Position numbers and translations under genes: made by a program
Shown: piece after piece, positions 33,972 to 43,918 of the stretch
Layout: every line of letters begins with the position of its first letter
Numbering within the stretch: position 1 is the first letter of the stretch
Source of the DNA: Arthrobacter sp. SDTb3-6
GTDB taxonomy: Bacteria > Actinomycetota > Actinomycetes > Actinomycetales > Micrococcaceae
Length of the DNA: 64,000 bases
NCBI RefSeq assembly: GCF_013376095.1
Contig: NZ_JAAMFN010000005.1
Coordinates: 62,001 to 126,000, forward strand
Reading direction: 5' to 3'
Notes under the pieces: model-generated
The model's input: only the letters and a program-made list of their open reading frames with translations
Told to the model about the DNA's origin: nothing
Database searches by the model: none

Positions 33972-34787
33972 ATGGCTAAAGACGCCAAAGGCAATGATGT
34001 TTCCGCTGTCGGTATTCCGGTTACGGGGCGGCTTGGTTTCGCCCCGATCGGTACCGCCGGCCCTTCCCCGGTGGAGGGCGCGTCGCCGTCGTTCACCCTT
34101 GATCCCGCGTTCCAGATCCCGGGCCTTCTGACGGAGGACGGCGGCATGGAGTGGACGCTGGAGGCCGACGGCGACCCGATCACGTTCTGGCAGGAAGGGT
34201 ATTCCATTCCGTCCGGCCTGGCTAAGGCCGAGGTGGTCCAGACGTTCGCCCAGACGGATGAGATTGTCCGGTCCATCGTTCGAGGCCAGACGGCGGATGT
34301 GAACGGGTACATGGAGATCGACGCGGGCGGCACGGACGTCCAGTACTCGTTGTTCTCGGAGGAGATCTTCAAGAACGGTGTGATCCGCCGCCGCTGGGCC
34401 CCGGACGTGAACATCCAGGGCGTGAAGGAAGTGAAGTCCAAGCGCGGCGACGTGATGGGCTACGAGACCACTGTCAAGATCAACCGTTCCGACCTGGTAG
34501 GCGGCAAGCACTTTGGTGAGTGGCTGATCTTCCCGGGCGGCGTGGTTGTCACGATCACCGGCGCGACACCGTCCGGCGCTGCGGCTACCGAGACGGTGAC
34601 CATCTCCGGTTCGGGCTTCACTGGCACGACGGGCGTGAAGTTCGGCGCGTCGAACGCGACGTCCTTCCAGGTTGTCTCCGACACGTCGCTGACGGCTGTC
34701 ATGCCGGCCGGGTCGGCCGGTTCGGCGCAGATCACGGTCACGACACCGAACGGCACGGCCACCCTGGCCTACAACCGCGGCGCGTAG
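33972..34787 (+). CDS. Major tail (tube) protein with C-terminal Ig-like domain
   Basis: A 271-residue protein starting MAKDAKGNDVSAVGIPVTGR at ATG 33972 (GGAGGACACC upstream). Residues 1-190 are the tube domain. Residues about 195-270 form an IPT/TIG-like Ig domain (VVTITGATPSGAAATETVTISGSGFTG...ITVTTPNGTATLAYNRG). Such added domains project from the tail surface and often bind carbohydrates. It is followed by the tail chaperone genes, the standard order. Confidence 0.88.
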   Translation: MAKDAKGNDVSAVGIPVTGRLGFAPIGTAGPSPVEGASPSFTLDPAFQIPGLLTEDGGMEWTLEADGDPITFWQEGYSIPSGLAKAEVVQTFAQTDEIVRSIVRGQTADVNGYMEIDAGGTDVQYSLFSEEIFKNGVIRRRWAPDVNIQGVKEVKSKRGDVMGYETTVKINRSDLVGGKHFGEWLIFPGGVVVTITGATPSGAAATETVTISGSGFTGTTGVKFGASNATSFQVVSDTSLTAVMPAGSAGSAQITVTTPNGTATLAYNRGA

Positions 34788-34800
34788 CCGCCTCTCTGAC

Positions 34801-34841
34801 CTGGTCCCGGCGTCCCTTTGATGGGTGGGCGCCGGGGCCAG
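34801..34841 (+). terminator. Intercistronic hairpin before the tail chaperone
   Basis: CTGGTCCCGGCG (34801-34812) pairs with CGCCGGGGCCAG (34830-34841) over 12 bp with one G-U pair and a 17-base loop. No U-tract follows. It separates the strongly expressed tail tube gene from the chaperones and could reduce read-through. Confidence 0.6.
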
Positions 34842-34881
34842 CACCAACCCATCTCCCACCCATCGTTGAAGGAGCATCACC

Positions 34882-35319
34882 ATGACAACCACCCAAGACA
34901 CTGCGGCAACTGCTGCCGGCCCCGTGAAGGCCGCCACAGCGTCCAAGAAGGCAGCGACGGCACCGAAGGGTGTCCCGACACCGAAGCGTGCGGCTGCGAA
35001 GCCCAGGGCTGCGGGGACCAAGCCGCGGTTCGCCGTCGTCGAGCACGCGCTCAAGTGCCAGACCAGTGAGGGTGAAGTGTCCTTGGATCTGCGGATCCCG
35101 CTGGACTCGTTTGAGAAGCTCGCCGGGCTCGAAGGGATGTCGGAGCGGGAGTCCCTGCCGTTCATCCGCAAGGAGATCATGCCGGCCGACGTCCGCGACC
35201 CGATCATGGGGTTGCGTGATGGTGCGGAATCAATGGAGCTGATTCTGAAGTGGATCGAGGCCGTGGGTGAGAGGTTTGATGCCTCAATGGGGGAATTGGG
35301 TGGCTCCTCCGCCTCGTAG
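34882..35319 (+). CDS. Tail assembly chaperone, short (gpG-like) product
   Basis: A 145-residue chaperone that coats the tape-measure protein during tail assembly. The first 50 residues are Lys/Ala/Pro-rich; the folded part includes VSLDLRIPLDSFEKLAGLEG and DVRDPIMGLRDGAESMELILKWIEAVG. Its last codons contain the GGGGGAA slippery run where the longer gpGT-like product branches off. Confidence 0.85.
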   Translation: MTTTQDTAATAAGPVKAATASKKAATAPKGVPTPKRAAAKPRAAGTKPRFAVVEHALKCQTSEGEVSLDLRIPLDSFEKLAGLEGMSERESLPFIRKEIMPADVRDPIMGLRDGAESMELILKWIEAVGERFDASMGELGGSSAS

Positions 35320-35687
35320 AGGAGCACAAACCAGCCATTACTTACGACTTTCAGGCCCGGTTCGGCCTGGACGCTGACGGCATCGGCACTACGATCACGT
35401 GGCGCCGTGCCATCGACTTTGCCACCGGTCTCCTGAATGAGCAGGGCTCCCACCTGCACGCCTCCGTCAATGGGTGGACCTACCCGATGTCCATGGACAC
35501 GATGTTTGCCGGCGCCTTGTATGTGGCCGTGCAGAACGCGCTCCTGGGCGAGGACCAGAAGCCCGTGACGATGCCGTGGCCGTGGGATGTCGAAGAGCAG
35601 GCCCCCGAGGTCTCAGCCGACGAGCTGGCCGCCTTGAAACACACTCTCAACGCTCACTCGGCTTTCGGGCAGGTGCGTCCCCAGTAG
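34882..35687 (+). CDS. Tail assembly chaperone, long (gpGT-like) -1 frameshift product
   Basis: A -1 slip at GGGGGAA (35289-35295) joins the short chaperone to an open frame running to 35687. The predicted fusion is 268 residues. The added part starts GIGWLLRLVEEHKPAITYDF and includes GTTITWRRAIDFATGLLNEQGS and WPWDVEEQAPEVSADELAALK. The open frame has no start codon of its own near the overlap and reads cleanly from the slip site, which fits the programmed frameshift conserved in long-tailed phages. Confidence 0.88.
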
Positions 35688-35705
35688 GAAAGCGAGGCGT
35701 CCTCG

Positions 35706-38700
35706 ATGTCTAAAGCCGGTCAGGGTGAAGTTGACATTGTCCCGGTCATGGGCGGTTTCCGGTCCAAGGTCACCTCCGAGGTTGACGGGGCAGGGAAGGA
35801 ATCCTCCAACCGGTTCGCGGCGGCCTTCGGGAACGGCGTCAAGGGCCTCGGCTCCTTCGTGGGCAAGTCCCTTGCTGTAGCTGGCGGCCTGGCGGCCGGC
35901 ATCGCCGCGATTGCGGTGAAGGGTGGCATCAGCCGCCAGCTGCAGATCGAGGACGCCACCGCGAAGATGACGGGCCTGGGCAACTCGACGTCCACGGTCA
36001 AGCAAACCATGGACAACGCGCTCTCCGCGGTCAAGGGCACCGCTTTCGGAATGGGCGAGGCCGCCACGGTCGCATCCACCGCGCTCGCGTCCGGCATCAA
36101 GCCGGGCCAGCAAATGTCCAAGTACCTGACCCTAGTCGCTGATGCGGCCACCATCGCCGGGACCGGCATGGGTGAAATGGGCCAGATCATGGGCAAGGTC
36201 ACCAACTCCGGGAAAGTCACCAACGACGTCCTGAACCAGTTCGGTGACCGCGGCGTCGGTGTGCTGCAGATGCTCGCCAAGCACTACGGTGTGACGGCCG
36301 AGGAAATGACCAAGATGGTCTCCAAGGGCAAGGTCGACGCCGCCACCTTTGAGAAGGTCCTTACAGAGAACGTGGGCGGGGCGGCACAGAAGTCCGGCGA
36401 TACCACCAAGGGTGCGTTCTCGAACATGGGCGCCGCACTCTCCCGCGTCGGCGTAACCCTCTCATCGGCGTTCTTCCCGCTCTTCAAGAACGTGTTCAAC
36501 CAGGTCACCAAGACCCTGGACGGCATGAACGACAAGATCAAGCCCGCCGCGGAAGCCTTCGGCAAATGGTTTCAGGGCAAAGCCGGCCCAGCCATCGAGG
36601 GCTTCTCCACCAAGGCGCTAGCAGCCTTTGACAAGGTCATTGGCTCGGTTTCCGCTTTTGTCCTGGCGTTCCAGGCTGGCGGCACGGATGTCACGTCCTC
36701 CGGGTTCAATGGCTTCCTGGAGCGCATGGGGCTGGTGTCGAGGTTCGTCTTTGACGAGATGCGCGGCGGGATCCTTGCCTTTCGTGCGGCGTGGGTGGCC
36801 AACGACGGCGATGTGACGTCCTCTGGGTTCCCCGGGTTCATGGAGAGGGTCGCCAACGCGACTCGGCCGCTGGTGGATGCCCTCAAACAGCTGGATTTCT
36901 CGAGCTTTTCCGCTTTCACGGCTTCCCTGTCGACGGCGGGCGGCAGTGTTGGGAAGTCGCTGGGCAGCATTGGCGAGTCCGTCAAGACGCTGGCGCCGGC
37001 TTTCAAGGCATTCGGTGAGCAGCTGCCCAACATTGGCGGGGCGCTGGTCAAGCTCGGCGGGGTGAGCCTGAACATCCTGACGGTCTCGCTCGGATTCCTG
37101 GCCAAGCACGTGGACACGATCATCAAGTTCATGCCGGCCATCGTCGCCGGGTACATCGCGTGGCGGGTCGCGAGCAGCGCCCTGGGCAACGCACATATTG
37201 CGTTGACGGCGGCGCAGGTGGCGATGACGCCGGTGAACCTTGCCAACAATGTGGCAAGGATCGTCGCGGTGACGCTGGAGAACCAGCATGCCCGGGCCAT
37301 CGGCACAACCACGACGGCGCTGAACCTGAACCTGGTCACCATGGCCCGGCAGAAGGTCGCCATGGTCGCCCAGAATGTGGCGATGGTGGCGGGCAAGGTC
37401 GCCATGGGTGTGGCAACGGCGGCGCAGTGGGCCTGGAACGCGGCGATGTCGGCGAACCCGATCGGCCTCGTTATTCTCGCGATCGTGGCGCTGATTGCCG
37501 GGATCGTGCTGCTGGTAAAGAACTGGGGTGCGGTCACCGGGTTCCTGCAGACCGTCTGGCAGGGGTTCGTTACCTGGTTCCAGGGGATCATGGCCGGGTT
37601 CCTGGGCTGGTGGGGCGGGGTCTGGCAGGGCTTCCTGGGATTCATCACTCCGGTGTGGGCTGCGATCCAGCAGATCATCCAGGTGGCGTGGCAGGTCATC
37701 GTCACGGTTGTCCAGACGTACATTGCCATGGTCCTGACGATCATCCAGACGGTCTGGGCCGTCATCCAGGTGGTGTTCTCCACTGCGTGGAACATCATCC
37801 AGACCATTGTGGCGACGGCCCTGGCTATTTTGATCGCGGTCTTCACCGGCCGCTTCGACCTGATCGCCGGGTACATTTCGTCGGCGTGGGAGAAGATCAA
37901 GGGCTATTTCACCGGTGCGTTCGCCGCGATCAGTTCGATTGTCGGCAATGCTTGGGCCAGGCTCACCCTGATTTTCAATGTCGCGATGGCGACCGTCAAG
38001 GCGCTGCTCTCTGGCGGGTGGAATGCGGTCAGCTCCACGGCAATGGCCGTGTGGAACGCGATTGTCTCGTGGATCGCTGGGATTCCGGGGCGCATCCTGA
38101 ACGGGATTATCGCCCTGGCGTCGCTGTACATCCGGGTGGGCCAGTGGATTGGGTCTGTGAAGGACGCAGCAGTATCGAAGTTCCTGGAGCTCGTGTCCTG
38201 GGTGACCGGGCTGCCGGGCCGGATACTCGGCGCCCTCGGCAACCTCAGTGGAATGCTCGTCGACGCCGGCGGGCAGATCATCGACGGCTTCCGTCGGGGG
38301 CTGGAGGCCGGTTTCGAGTCCGTGAAGAACTTCGTGGGCGGCATCGGCCAGTGGATCAAGGACCACAAGGGCCCGGAGGCCTACGACCGGGCTCTCCTGG
38401 TCCCGGCCGGCGGCTGGATCATGGGCGGGCTGAACAAGTCCCTGCGGGCCGGGATACCGGACCTGAAATCAACGCTCGGGGACGTCTCGGCAACGATACG
38501 GGCCGGGGTGACCGGACCGTCGTCGTCCCTCAGGGGCACGGCAGGCACTCAGGCCGGCACACCCCAGAGTGCCGCGGCGCTCGCCGGGGTGCAGGTCACC
38601 ATCAACGGCAATGTCGGATGGGATCAGGAGCGGGTGGCGGATGAGTTGTTCACGAAGATCCGGCGTTCGTCGTCGTTGGCTAATTTGCGGAAGGTGGCGG

Positions 38701-38711
38701 TCGGGGTATGA
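35706..38711 (+). CDS. Tape measure protein
   Basis: The 1001-residue protein sets tail length; at roughly 0.15 nm per residue it predicts a tail of about 150 nm. It begins with [18 protein letters not shown], then a TP901-type region ([44 protein letters not shown]). Hydrophobic segments lie at about 480-600, including [26 protein letters not shown]. Trp-rich repeats in [21 protein letters not shown] follow. It starts at ATG 35706 after GAAAGCGAGG. Confidence 0.95.
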   Translation: MSKAGQGEVDIVPVMGGFRSKVTSEVDGAGKESSNRFAAAFGNGVKGLGSFVGKSLAVAGGLAAGIAAIAVKGGISRQLQIEDATAKMTGLGNSTSTVKQTMDNALSAVKGTAFGMGEAATVASTALASGIKPGQQMSKYLTLVADAATIAGTGMGEMGQIMGKVTNSGKVTNDVLNQFGDRGVGVLQMLAKHYGVTAEEMTKMVSKGKVDAATFEKVLTENVGGAAQKSGDTTKGAFSNMGAALSRVGVTLSSAFFPLFKNVFNQVTKTLDGMNDKIKPAAEAFGKWFQGKAGPAIEGFSTKALAAFDKVIGSVSAFVLAFQAGGTDVTSSGFNGFLERMGLVSRFVFDEMRGGILAFRAAWVANDGDVTSSGFPGFMERVANATRPLVDALKQLDFSSFSAFTASLSTAGGSVGKSLGSIGESVKTLAPAFKAFGEQLPNIGGALVKLGGVSLNILTVSLGFLAKHVDTIIKFMPAIVAGYIAWRVASSALGNAHIALTAAQVAMTPVNLANNVARIVAVTLENQHARAIGTTTTALNLNLVTMARQKVAMVAQNVAMVAGKVAMGVATAAQWAWNAAMSANPIGLVILAIVALIAGIVLLVKNWGAVTGFLQTVWQGFVTWFQGIMAGFLGWWGGVWQGFLGFITPVWAAIQQIIQVAWQVIVTVVQTYIAMVLTIIQTVWAVIQVVFSTAWNIIQTIVATALAILIAVFTGRFDLIAGYISSAWEKIKGYFTGAFAAISSIVGNAWARLTLIFNVAMATVKALLSGGWNAVSSTAMAVWNAIVSWIAGIPGRILNGIIALASLYIRVGQWIGSVKDAAVSKFLELVSWVTGLPGRILGALGNLSGMLVDAGGQIIDGFRRGLEAGFESVKNFVGGIGQWIKDHKGPEAYDRALLVPAGGWIMGGLNKSLRAGIPDLKSTLGDVSATIRAGVTGPSSSLRGTAGTQAGTPQSAAALAGVQVTINGNVGWDQERVADELFTKIRRSSSLANLRKVAVGV

Positions 38712-39658
38712 GCGTGAACGTCGTCTATGGGCTGCCGTATGTTCCGCCCGTCCCGGACGTGTTTGTGCCCTGGCAGGGGCTCAAGCACACCTGGACGGGC
38801 TGGGACGGGTCGGTGTGGCCCATCAGTGACCCGCGGTCTGGTGCGGCGCTTCTGGCCGATGGGCTGGAGGGTCTGGGTATGCCGGAGATCCTGAATTACA
38901 CGCATGATTCGCCGGTGGTTCATGGTCTGGAGTGGGACGGGTGGTTGGCGACGGGCCGGAAGGTCTATTGGCATTTCATCATCTATTCCGGTTCCGCCAC
39001 GGACGACCAGCCGAGTTCGAAGGCGTGGCTGGCCCGCCATCGCGCTTTTTGGAAGACGATGCGCCCGGGCACCTCGGGTGTGTGGACGGTGGAGATGCCT
39101 GACACGGGTGAGAAGTTCTCGCTGCGGCTGCGGTTCGCTTCTGATGGCGGGCATTCCTACGCGACGGACCCGGCGAAGCGGGGTTGGGAGGCGTATGGGA
39201 TCGAGTTTTTTGTGGAGCAGCCGTTCTGGGAGGGCACACCGGTGGTGGAGTCGTGGGAGGCCGGCGAGCAGGTTGACTTTTACGGGCCGACCGGGTTTGG
39301 TCCGGATTTCTTCATTTCCTCCTCGCGTCAACTGTCGACAGCGGTCGTGACGAATCCTGGCGATGTGGAGTCCTTTGTGGAGTGGACGATTAATGGCCCG
39401 ACGACGAGTGCTGTGGTCGGCATTGGTGCGGATACGACGACGGTGCCGTTTGCGGTGCCAGAGGGCTCGAAGCTGATCTTGGACACGGACCCGCGCCGGC
39501 TGACGGCGGAGCTGGACGGCGTGGATGTCATGGACCAGCTGACCGAGTTCAATTACCCGGCGCTGCCGCCGGGGCAGGACGTGCAGTTGAACCTGTCCAT
39601 GGACGGCAGTGGCGGGGTCGAGGCTAAGTTCTCGACGTACTACCTGATGGGGGTGTGA
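38708..39658 (+). CDS. Distal tail / minor tail protein (Dit-like)
   Basis: A 316-residue protein directly after the tape measure, the position of the distal tail protein that joins tube and tip. It opens with strands around [19 protein letters not shown]. The second half looks like a beta-sandwich ([42 protein letters not shown]). It overlaps the tape-measure stop by 4 bp. Confidence 0.82.
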   Translation: MSVNVVYGLPYVPPVPDVFVPWQGLKHTWTGWDGSVWPISDPRSGAALLADGLEGLGMPEILNYTHDSPVVHGLEWDGWLATGRKVYWHFIIYSGSATDDQPSSKAWLARHRAFWKTMRPGTSGVWTVEMPDTGEKFSLRLRFASDGGHSYATDPAKRGWEAYGIEFFVEQPFWEGTPVVESWEAGEQVDFYGPTGFGPDFFISSSRQLSTAVVTNPGDVESFVEWTINGPTTSAVVGIGADTTTVPFAVPEGSKLILDTDPRRLTAELDGVDVMDQLTEFNYPALPPGQDVQLNLSMDGSGGVEAKFSTYYLMGV

Positions 39659-39659
39659 G

Positions 39660-40787
39660 GTGGCCGGCCCGTTCAGGATCGACATTTACGACAAGGGCTG
39701 CCGGTGGCTGGCCCCGCTCGGTGATTTGAAGTCAATCGAGGGGACAGTGCGGCACAATGAGATCTCCGAGGCGACACTGAAGGTTCCGGCGAACCATCAT
39801 CGGGCGGACCTGCTGGGCGCCCAGGGTGCCCGGCTCGGGATCAAGTTCCGTGGCGAGACGCTGATGACGGGCCCCATCAGGCAGCCCTCGGGTGCTGGCC
39901 CGGCCGTGGCCGGGGACCTGGTCTATGGTGTGCAGTCTGACTTCCGGTTGTTGCACAACGTCCTGGGCTGGCCGTCGCCGTCGAAGCCGTTGACGCAGCA
40001 GGGCGACGATGGCGCCTACTACACCATTGGCAAGTGGCCGGCCGAGACAATCGTCAAGGACGTGGTGGCCCGCAACATCGCGGACCGGCTCGGGTTCCCC
40101 CTCACGATCGCCCCTGACCAGGGACGCGGTGCCGTCATGGAGGCATCTTTCAGGATGCACCCGCTGTACGACAGGCTCTTCCCGGCTGTGGACACCGCGG
40201 GGATCGGCGTGACGGTGGCCATGGCCGCCGGCGGGCTGGTCTTGGACGTCTACGTCCCTCGCGTCTACCCGAACGTCCTGACGGAGCAGTCCCGGGTAAT
40301 CCAAAAATGGTCCTTCAGCGGGACGGGCCCGGAAGCGACTAGGGTCGTCATCGGTGGTCAGGGCCAGGGCAACCTGCGAACCTTCGACGCGGTCACGGAC
40401 GCCGTGCGGGAAACAGCGTGGGGTGACCTGATCGAGGTGTTCCGGGACGCCCGGGACACCGCCGACGGAACGACCTATCAGATGCGCGGCCAGGAAACCC
40501 TGGACGAAGCCGCACCCCGCGGCACCCTGACCGTGGAACTGGCCGAGACCGAACGGTTCCGCTACGGCGGGCCCAAAGGCGTCCACGTCGGGGACCTGGT
40601 CACCGCCCGCGTAGGTGCCGGCATCACCGTCACCGACGTGCTGCGGGAAATGTCGTTCTCCTTCGATCGCGACAACGGGTTGAAGCTCTCCTCCACGATC
40701 GGGCCCAAGGACGACGCCCTCGACCAACTCATGCAAGCAATCACGGCCCTCGCCCGAGGCGTCCACGACCTGAAAGCAGGGACCTAA
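39660..40787 (+). CDS. Tail hub protein (Gp37-like)
   Basis: A 375-residue protein from GTG 39660. Segments FRIDIYDKGCRWLAPLGDLKSI, DLVYGVQSDFRLLHNVLGWPSPSKP and GVHVGDLVTARVGAGITVTDVLREMSFSF match the siphovirus Gp37-like minor tail family that builds the tip hub. It is immediately downstream of the Dit-like gene with a 1-bp gap. Confidence 0.84.
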   Translation: MAGPFRIDIYDKGCRWLAPLGDLKSIEGTVRHNEISEATLKVPANHHRADLLGAQGARLGIKFRGETLMTGPIRQPSGAGPAVAGDLVYGVQSDFRLLHNVLGWPSPSKPLTQQGDDGAYYTIGKWPAETIVKDVVARNIADRLGFPLTIAPDQGRGAVMEASFRMHPLYDRLFPAVDTAGIGVTVAMAAGGLVLDVYVPRVYPNVLTEQSRVIQKWSFSGTGPEATRVVIGGQGQGNLRTFDAVTDAVRETAWGDLIEVFRDARDTADGTTYQMRGQETLDEAAPRGTLTVELAETERFRYGGPKGVHVGDLVTARVGAGITVTDVLREMSFSFDRDNGLKLSSTIGPKDDALDQLMQAITALARGVHDLKAGT

Positions 40788-41737
40788 TGGCCACCCCACC
40801 CGTCAGCTACGGCTACCCCGGATCCATCAACGCCGCCGCGCTCGCGGCCTGGCTGCCGGCGACGGCAGCAGCCCGCTTCAGTGTGGTGGGCGCCGACGAC
40901 TGGGCCGTGTCGGCGCTGGGCGGGCTGGACCGCGGCATCCGGATCAATGCCGGCACCGGCTGCGGTGACGGCATCATGGACGTCACGGCCGAGTACGAGA
41001 CGCTTTCACTGCCTCTTGTGGCATCCGGTTCCCAGTGGTTCCTGGTGGTGCGCCGCCGCAACTGGGCCACACCCGCGACCACGTCGCTGGCCATCATCCC
41101 TGGCACGTCGGAGAAAAAGTTGCCGGACCGTTCAGACACGCCAGGCCAGGAATCGGACCAGCCGCTGGCATTGTGCCGCGTCCAGGACGGCCAGACCCTC
41201 GTCCAGGAAATCATTGACCTGCGATGCTGGGCGGGTAATGGCGGCGTCGTCGTGGCGGACCTGCTGGCACGAGATTATTTGGCCCGGCCCGGCGCGGACC
41301 TGTTGTGCGGTTCCACCAGTTACCGCTACACGATGGGCGCCAACGGGGTGTGGTCATGGATTGACCAGTCCTCGACGCTCGTGAAGTCAGCCCCATTGGC
41401 TGGTGCCGTACGGCCAAGCTGGGCGCCACTCCGGACGTTCAACGGCGTCATTGACGCGAGCTCAGGTGCGGGCGGTGAGAACCGGACCGCCACATGGGCG
41501 ACGGACGCTGGCGGCGTGGGCGGGCTGTGGTTCGGCTACAACGGGCTTCCAACGTTCCAGGGCATATACAGCGTCCAGCTGACCGGTTACCACCCGCTCG
41601 TCGCGTTCATGCACCTGCCATCCCTCATGACAGTTTCCACCTCCCGGATCAAGTTCAAGGCCCGCCGGCTCGACAACAGCGGATGGGCCAACAACTACGG
41701 GCAGATCTCCATGGCCGTAGCCGTCACCGGCTGGTAG
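40787..41737 (+). CDS. Minor tail protein
   Basis: A 316-residue protein (MATPPVSYGYPGSINAAALAAWLPATAAARFSVVGAD...) whose N-terminal half resembles short baseplate-type proteins of actinobacteriophages. Its C-terminal half is beta-rich (LWFGYNGLPTFQGIYSVQLTGYHPLVAFM). It lies between the hub and spike genes and overlaps the hub stop by one base. It is likely part of the tail tip. Confidence 0.7.
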   Translation: MATPPVSYGYPGSINAAALAAWLPATAAARFSVVGADDWAVSALGGLDRGIRINAGTGCGDGIMDVTAEYETLSLPLVASGSQWFLVVRRRNWATPATTSLAIIPGTSEKKLPDRSDTPGQESDQPLALCRVQDGQTLVQEIIDLRCWAGNGGVVVADLLARDYLARPGADLLCGSTSYRYTMGANGVWSWIDQSSTLVKSAPLAGAVRPSWAPLRTFNGVIDASSGAGGENRTATWATDAGGVGGLWFGYNGLPTFQGIYSVQLTGYHPLVAFMHLPSLMTVSTSRIKFKARRLDNSGWANNYGQISMAVAVTGW

Positions 41738-41750
41738 CCACCCAATTACC

Positions 41751-41770
41751 GCGGCGCCCCGAGGGGCCGC
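41751..41770 (+). terminator. Intercistronic hairpin before the spike gene
   Basis: GCGGCGCCCC and GGGGCCGC form an 8-bp stem interrupted by a CG bulge, with a 2-base loop, 10 bp ahead of the AGGAGG ribosome site of the spike gene. It belongs to a set of late-operon hairpins placed just before ribosome sites. Confidence 0.5.
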
Positions 41771-41791
41771 ACTATCTTCAGGAGGCAACTC

Positions 41792-43891
41792 ATGCCCGGA
41801 CCGTACCCCTACGAACCATTTTTCGCGGTCGACCCATCGAACGTGGCCAACGTGGCGACCAACGCGCAAATCGTGGTCTACGCTCCCGGTGATCCGACCA
41901 AGACGCCAGTGGACCTATGGAACCTGAGCCGGACCATGCCACTGCCAAACCCGTTCGCGACCGACGCGAGGGGCTTTGCCGAGGCACCCCTTCATGACAC
42001 CCTGCCCGTGCTCGTCTGGGACGGCGGAGGCTTCTCCAACACCATCGTCTCCGTCCAGGGACTGAAAGACGACGCGGAAGCTGCAGCCGGTGCCTCCCAG
42101 GCCTCGGCGGACTCGGCAGCAGTAGCCGCCGCGAACGCCACTGCCGCCGTGGATGCCAACATGTCTGCCGCCGTGGCTGATGCACAGTCTGCCGCCGACT
42201 CTGCCGCCACGTCCGCCGCGCTCGTGAACGCACCCGCCGACAACGTTACGGCGGCACTCGTGCGGAATCCGGCCACGGCTACAGCTGCAGCACTTGATGC
42301 CAGTATTGGCCCCGTTGCAGCAGGCAAAATTGAGAGTCGGCTGGCTGACTATGCGGCATCACTACGATCCGTCAGACTGGAGCTGGCTACCTATGACGGA
42401 AACCCCTCTACCACGCATCCGACCGTGGTAGATGCTGGTGTTGCTGGCTGGAATGGATACCGCTACTGGATGGCCCACACCCCCTACCCCGCGCAAGCGC
42501 GAGAGAACCCCTCAATTCTGGCCTCAAAGGACGGCGTGAACTGGGTTACCCCTGCCGGGCTTGTAAACCCCGTGGTGAGCTACGCGCAATACACGGGGCT
42601 TGGATACGACTATGGCTCTGACCCGGAACTTGTTTTGGTCGGCTCCAAATTGGTTATGTTTCACCGCCCCTCATCCGAGCTGAACGGCGTAAAGAAGGAA
42701 GCCGTCTACCGCATGGAATCCAGCGACGGGGTGACTTGGAACAGTCCCGGTGTGAAGGTGTTGGAAATGCCGACGCTCAACGCGTCGCTCATCGCACCGT
42801 CAATTTCCTACGACGGCACAACCATGACCATGTGGGTTGTCAACGGTGACGCGGTTCCATTGCGCATTGACAGGCGAACCAGCACCGACGCCGGGCTAAC
42901 TTGGTCCTCACCGACCGCGTGCACACTCAACAGCGGCTCGCACGTGCCTTGGCATATCGGCGTCACCAAAATGGGCGGCGTCTATTACATGGCGTCAAAC
43001 TCAAAAGCGGCACCGGCCAATGAGTGCGTCCTACTCACATCCACCGATGGATTGACATGGAATATCGTCAAAGGTTCGGCATTGCCACGCTCCGGCGACT
43101 GGTACGACGCATACGGCTACTACCGAACCTGCCTCATTCCATCCACCGCCATGCCCGGGCGCTTTGATGTATACGCATCAACAATGACAAGCGTTTCCGG
43201 CCAGCGCAGCATCTCCCTATACAAGTCATTCGACTGGGTTAGTAGCGGGAATACCTCCCTCAAGGCGGCAGTGGACGCCATCAAGGCACTTGATGATCCC
43301 TACAAACTCATCGACTCATTCGACGGTAGGGTCAGCGCTGACAGCAACATTGGCATGCCAGACATCGGGCCCGCATGGGTGCCAGTCAATGTGGCTTCAT
43401 CGGCCGTCAGGTTGCTGGGCGGGGTGATGTTTCTTGCCCAAGGAGCAACCCCGTCAGGATGTCACCTCTCAAGCAACGTTGAAACCGGCAACGGCGAATT
43501 GTCAGCCGACATCATTGCCCGCCCCTCCGGCCAAGTTGATTGCGGCCTCACCGCCCGATACTTGGACGAAAACAACTTCATTGGCGCGTCCCTAGTGATC
43601 AGTATCGACAACACGACCACCAACCGGCTCAGGCTCAAGACCCGAATCGCCGGGGTCGAAACAACACTCATTGACGTCACGAATCCTGGGTTTGTTCGAG
43701 GTACTGCCAAGCGCCTGAAAATGAAGATCGTTGGTGATCAACTCGCGGCATATGTCGCAGGCAAACAGGTTGCCACGGCAACCATCCCTCCCAGTGCTAT
43801 GACGGCTTTGACGGCGGCAACAAAGGTCACCTGTCAGGGTTACAACGACAACACCAGTGGGTTCGATAACGTCAGCTTCAAGGCGCTCTAG
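41792..43891 (+). CDS. Tail spike / receptor-binding protein with propeller-like domain
   Basis: A 699-residue protein. Residues 1-95 are a tail-attachment domain (MPGPYPYEPFFAVDPSNV, RTMPLPNPFATDARGFAEAP). Residues about 95-190 are an Ala/Ser-rich coiled coil (AEAAAGASQASADSAAVAAAN). Residues about 200-500 resemble a sialidase-type beta-propeller with Asp-box-like repeats (ILASKDGVNWVTP, RMESSDGVTWNSP, STDAGLTWSSP, LTSTDGLTWNIV). The last 180 residues form a concanavalin-like sandwich. It probably binds or trims host surface glycan. Confidence 0.82.
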   Translation: MPGPYPYEPFFAVDPSNVANVATNAQIVVYAPGDPTKTPVDLWNLSRTMPLPNPFATDARGFAEAPLHDTLPVLVWDGGGFSNTIVSVQGLKDDAEAAAGASQASADSAAVAAANATAAVDANMSAAVADAQSAADSAATSAALVNAPADNVTAALVRNPATATAAALDASIGPVAAGKIESRLADYAASLRSVRLELATYDGNPSTTHPTVVDAGVAGWNGYRYWMAHTPYPAQARENPSILASKDGVNWVTPAGLVNPVVSYAQYTGLGYDYGSDPELVLVGSKLVMFHRPSSELNGVKKEAVYRMESSDGVTWNSPGVKVLEMPTLNASLIAPSISYDGTTMTMWVVNGDAVPLRIDRRTSTDAGLTWSSPTACTLNSGSHVPWHIGVTKMGGVYYMASNSKAAPANECVLLTSTDGLTWNIVKGSALPRSGDWYDAYGYYRTCLIPSTAMPGRFDVYASTMTSVSGQRSISLYKSFDWVSSGNTSLKAAVDAIKALDDPYKLIDSFDGRVSADSNIGMPDIGPAWVPVNVASSAVRLLGGVMFLAQGATPSGCHLSSNVETGNGELSADIIARPSGQVDCGLTARYLDENNFIGASLVISIDNTTTNRLRLKTRIAGVETTLIDVTNPGFVRGTAKRLKMKIVGDQLAAYVAGKQVATATIPPSAMTALTAATKVTCQGYNDNTSGFDNVSFKAL

Positions 43892-43902
43892 GGTCGAGGG
43901 GC

Positions 43903-43918
43903 AGAGCCGGTCGGCTCT
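43903..43918. terminator. Hairpin between convergent spike and acyltransferase genes
   Basis: AGAGCC and GGCTCT form a 6-bp stem with a GGTC loop in the 27-bp gap between the two convergent stops. It is short but could serve both transcripts. Confidence 0.45.

Noticed and set aside
36572-38366. Two long minus-strand frames opposite the tape measure gene
   Set aside because: Met/Thr/Ile-rich or Arg/Asp-rich shadows of the tape measure sequence, with no ribosome site and no recognisable domain.
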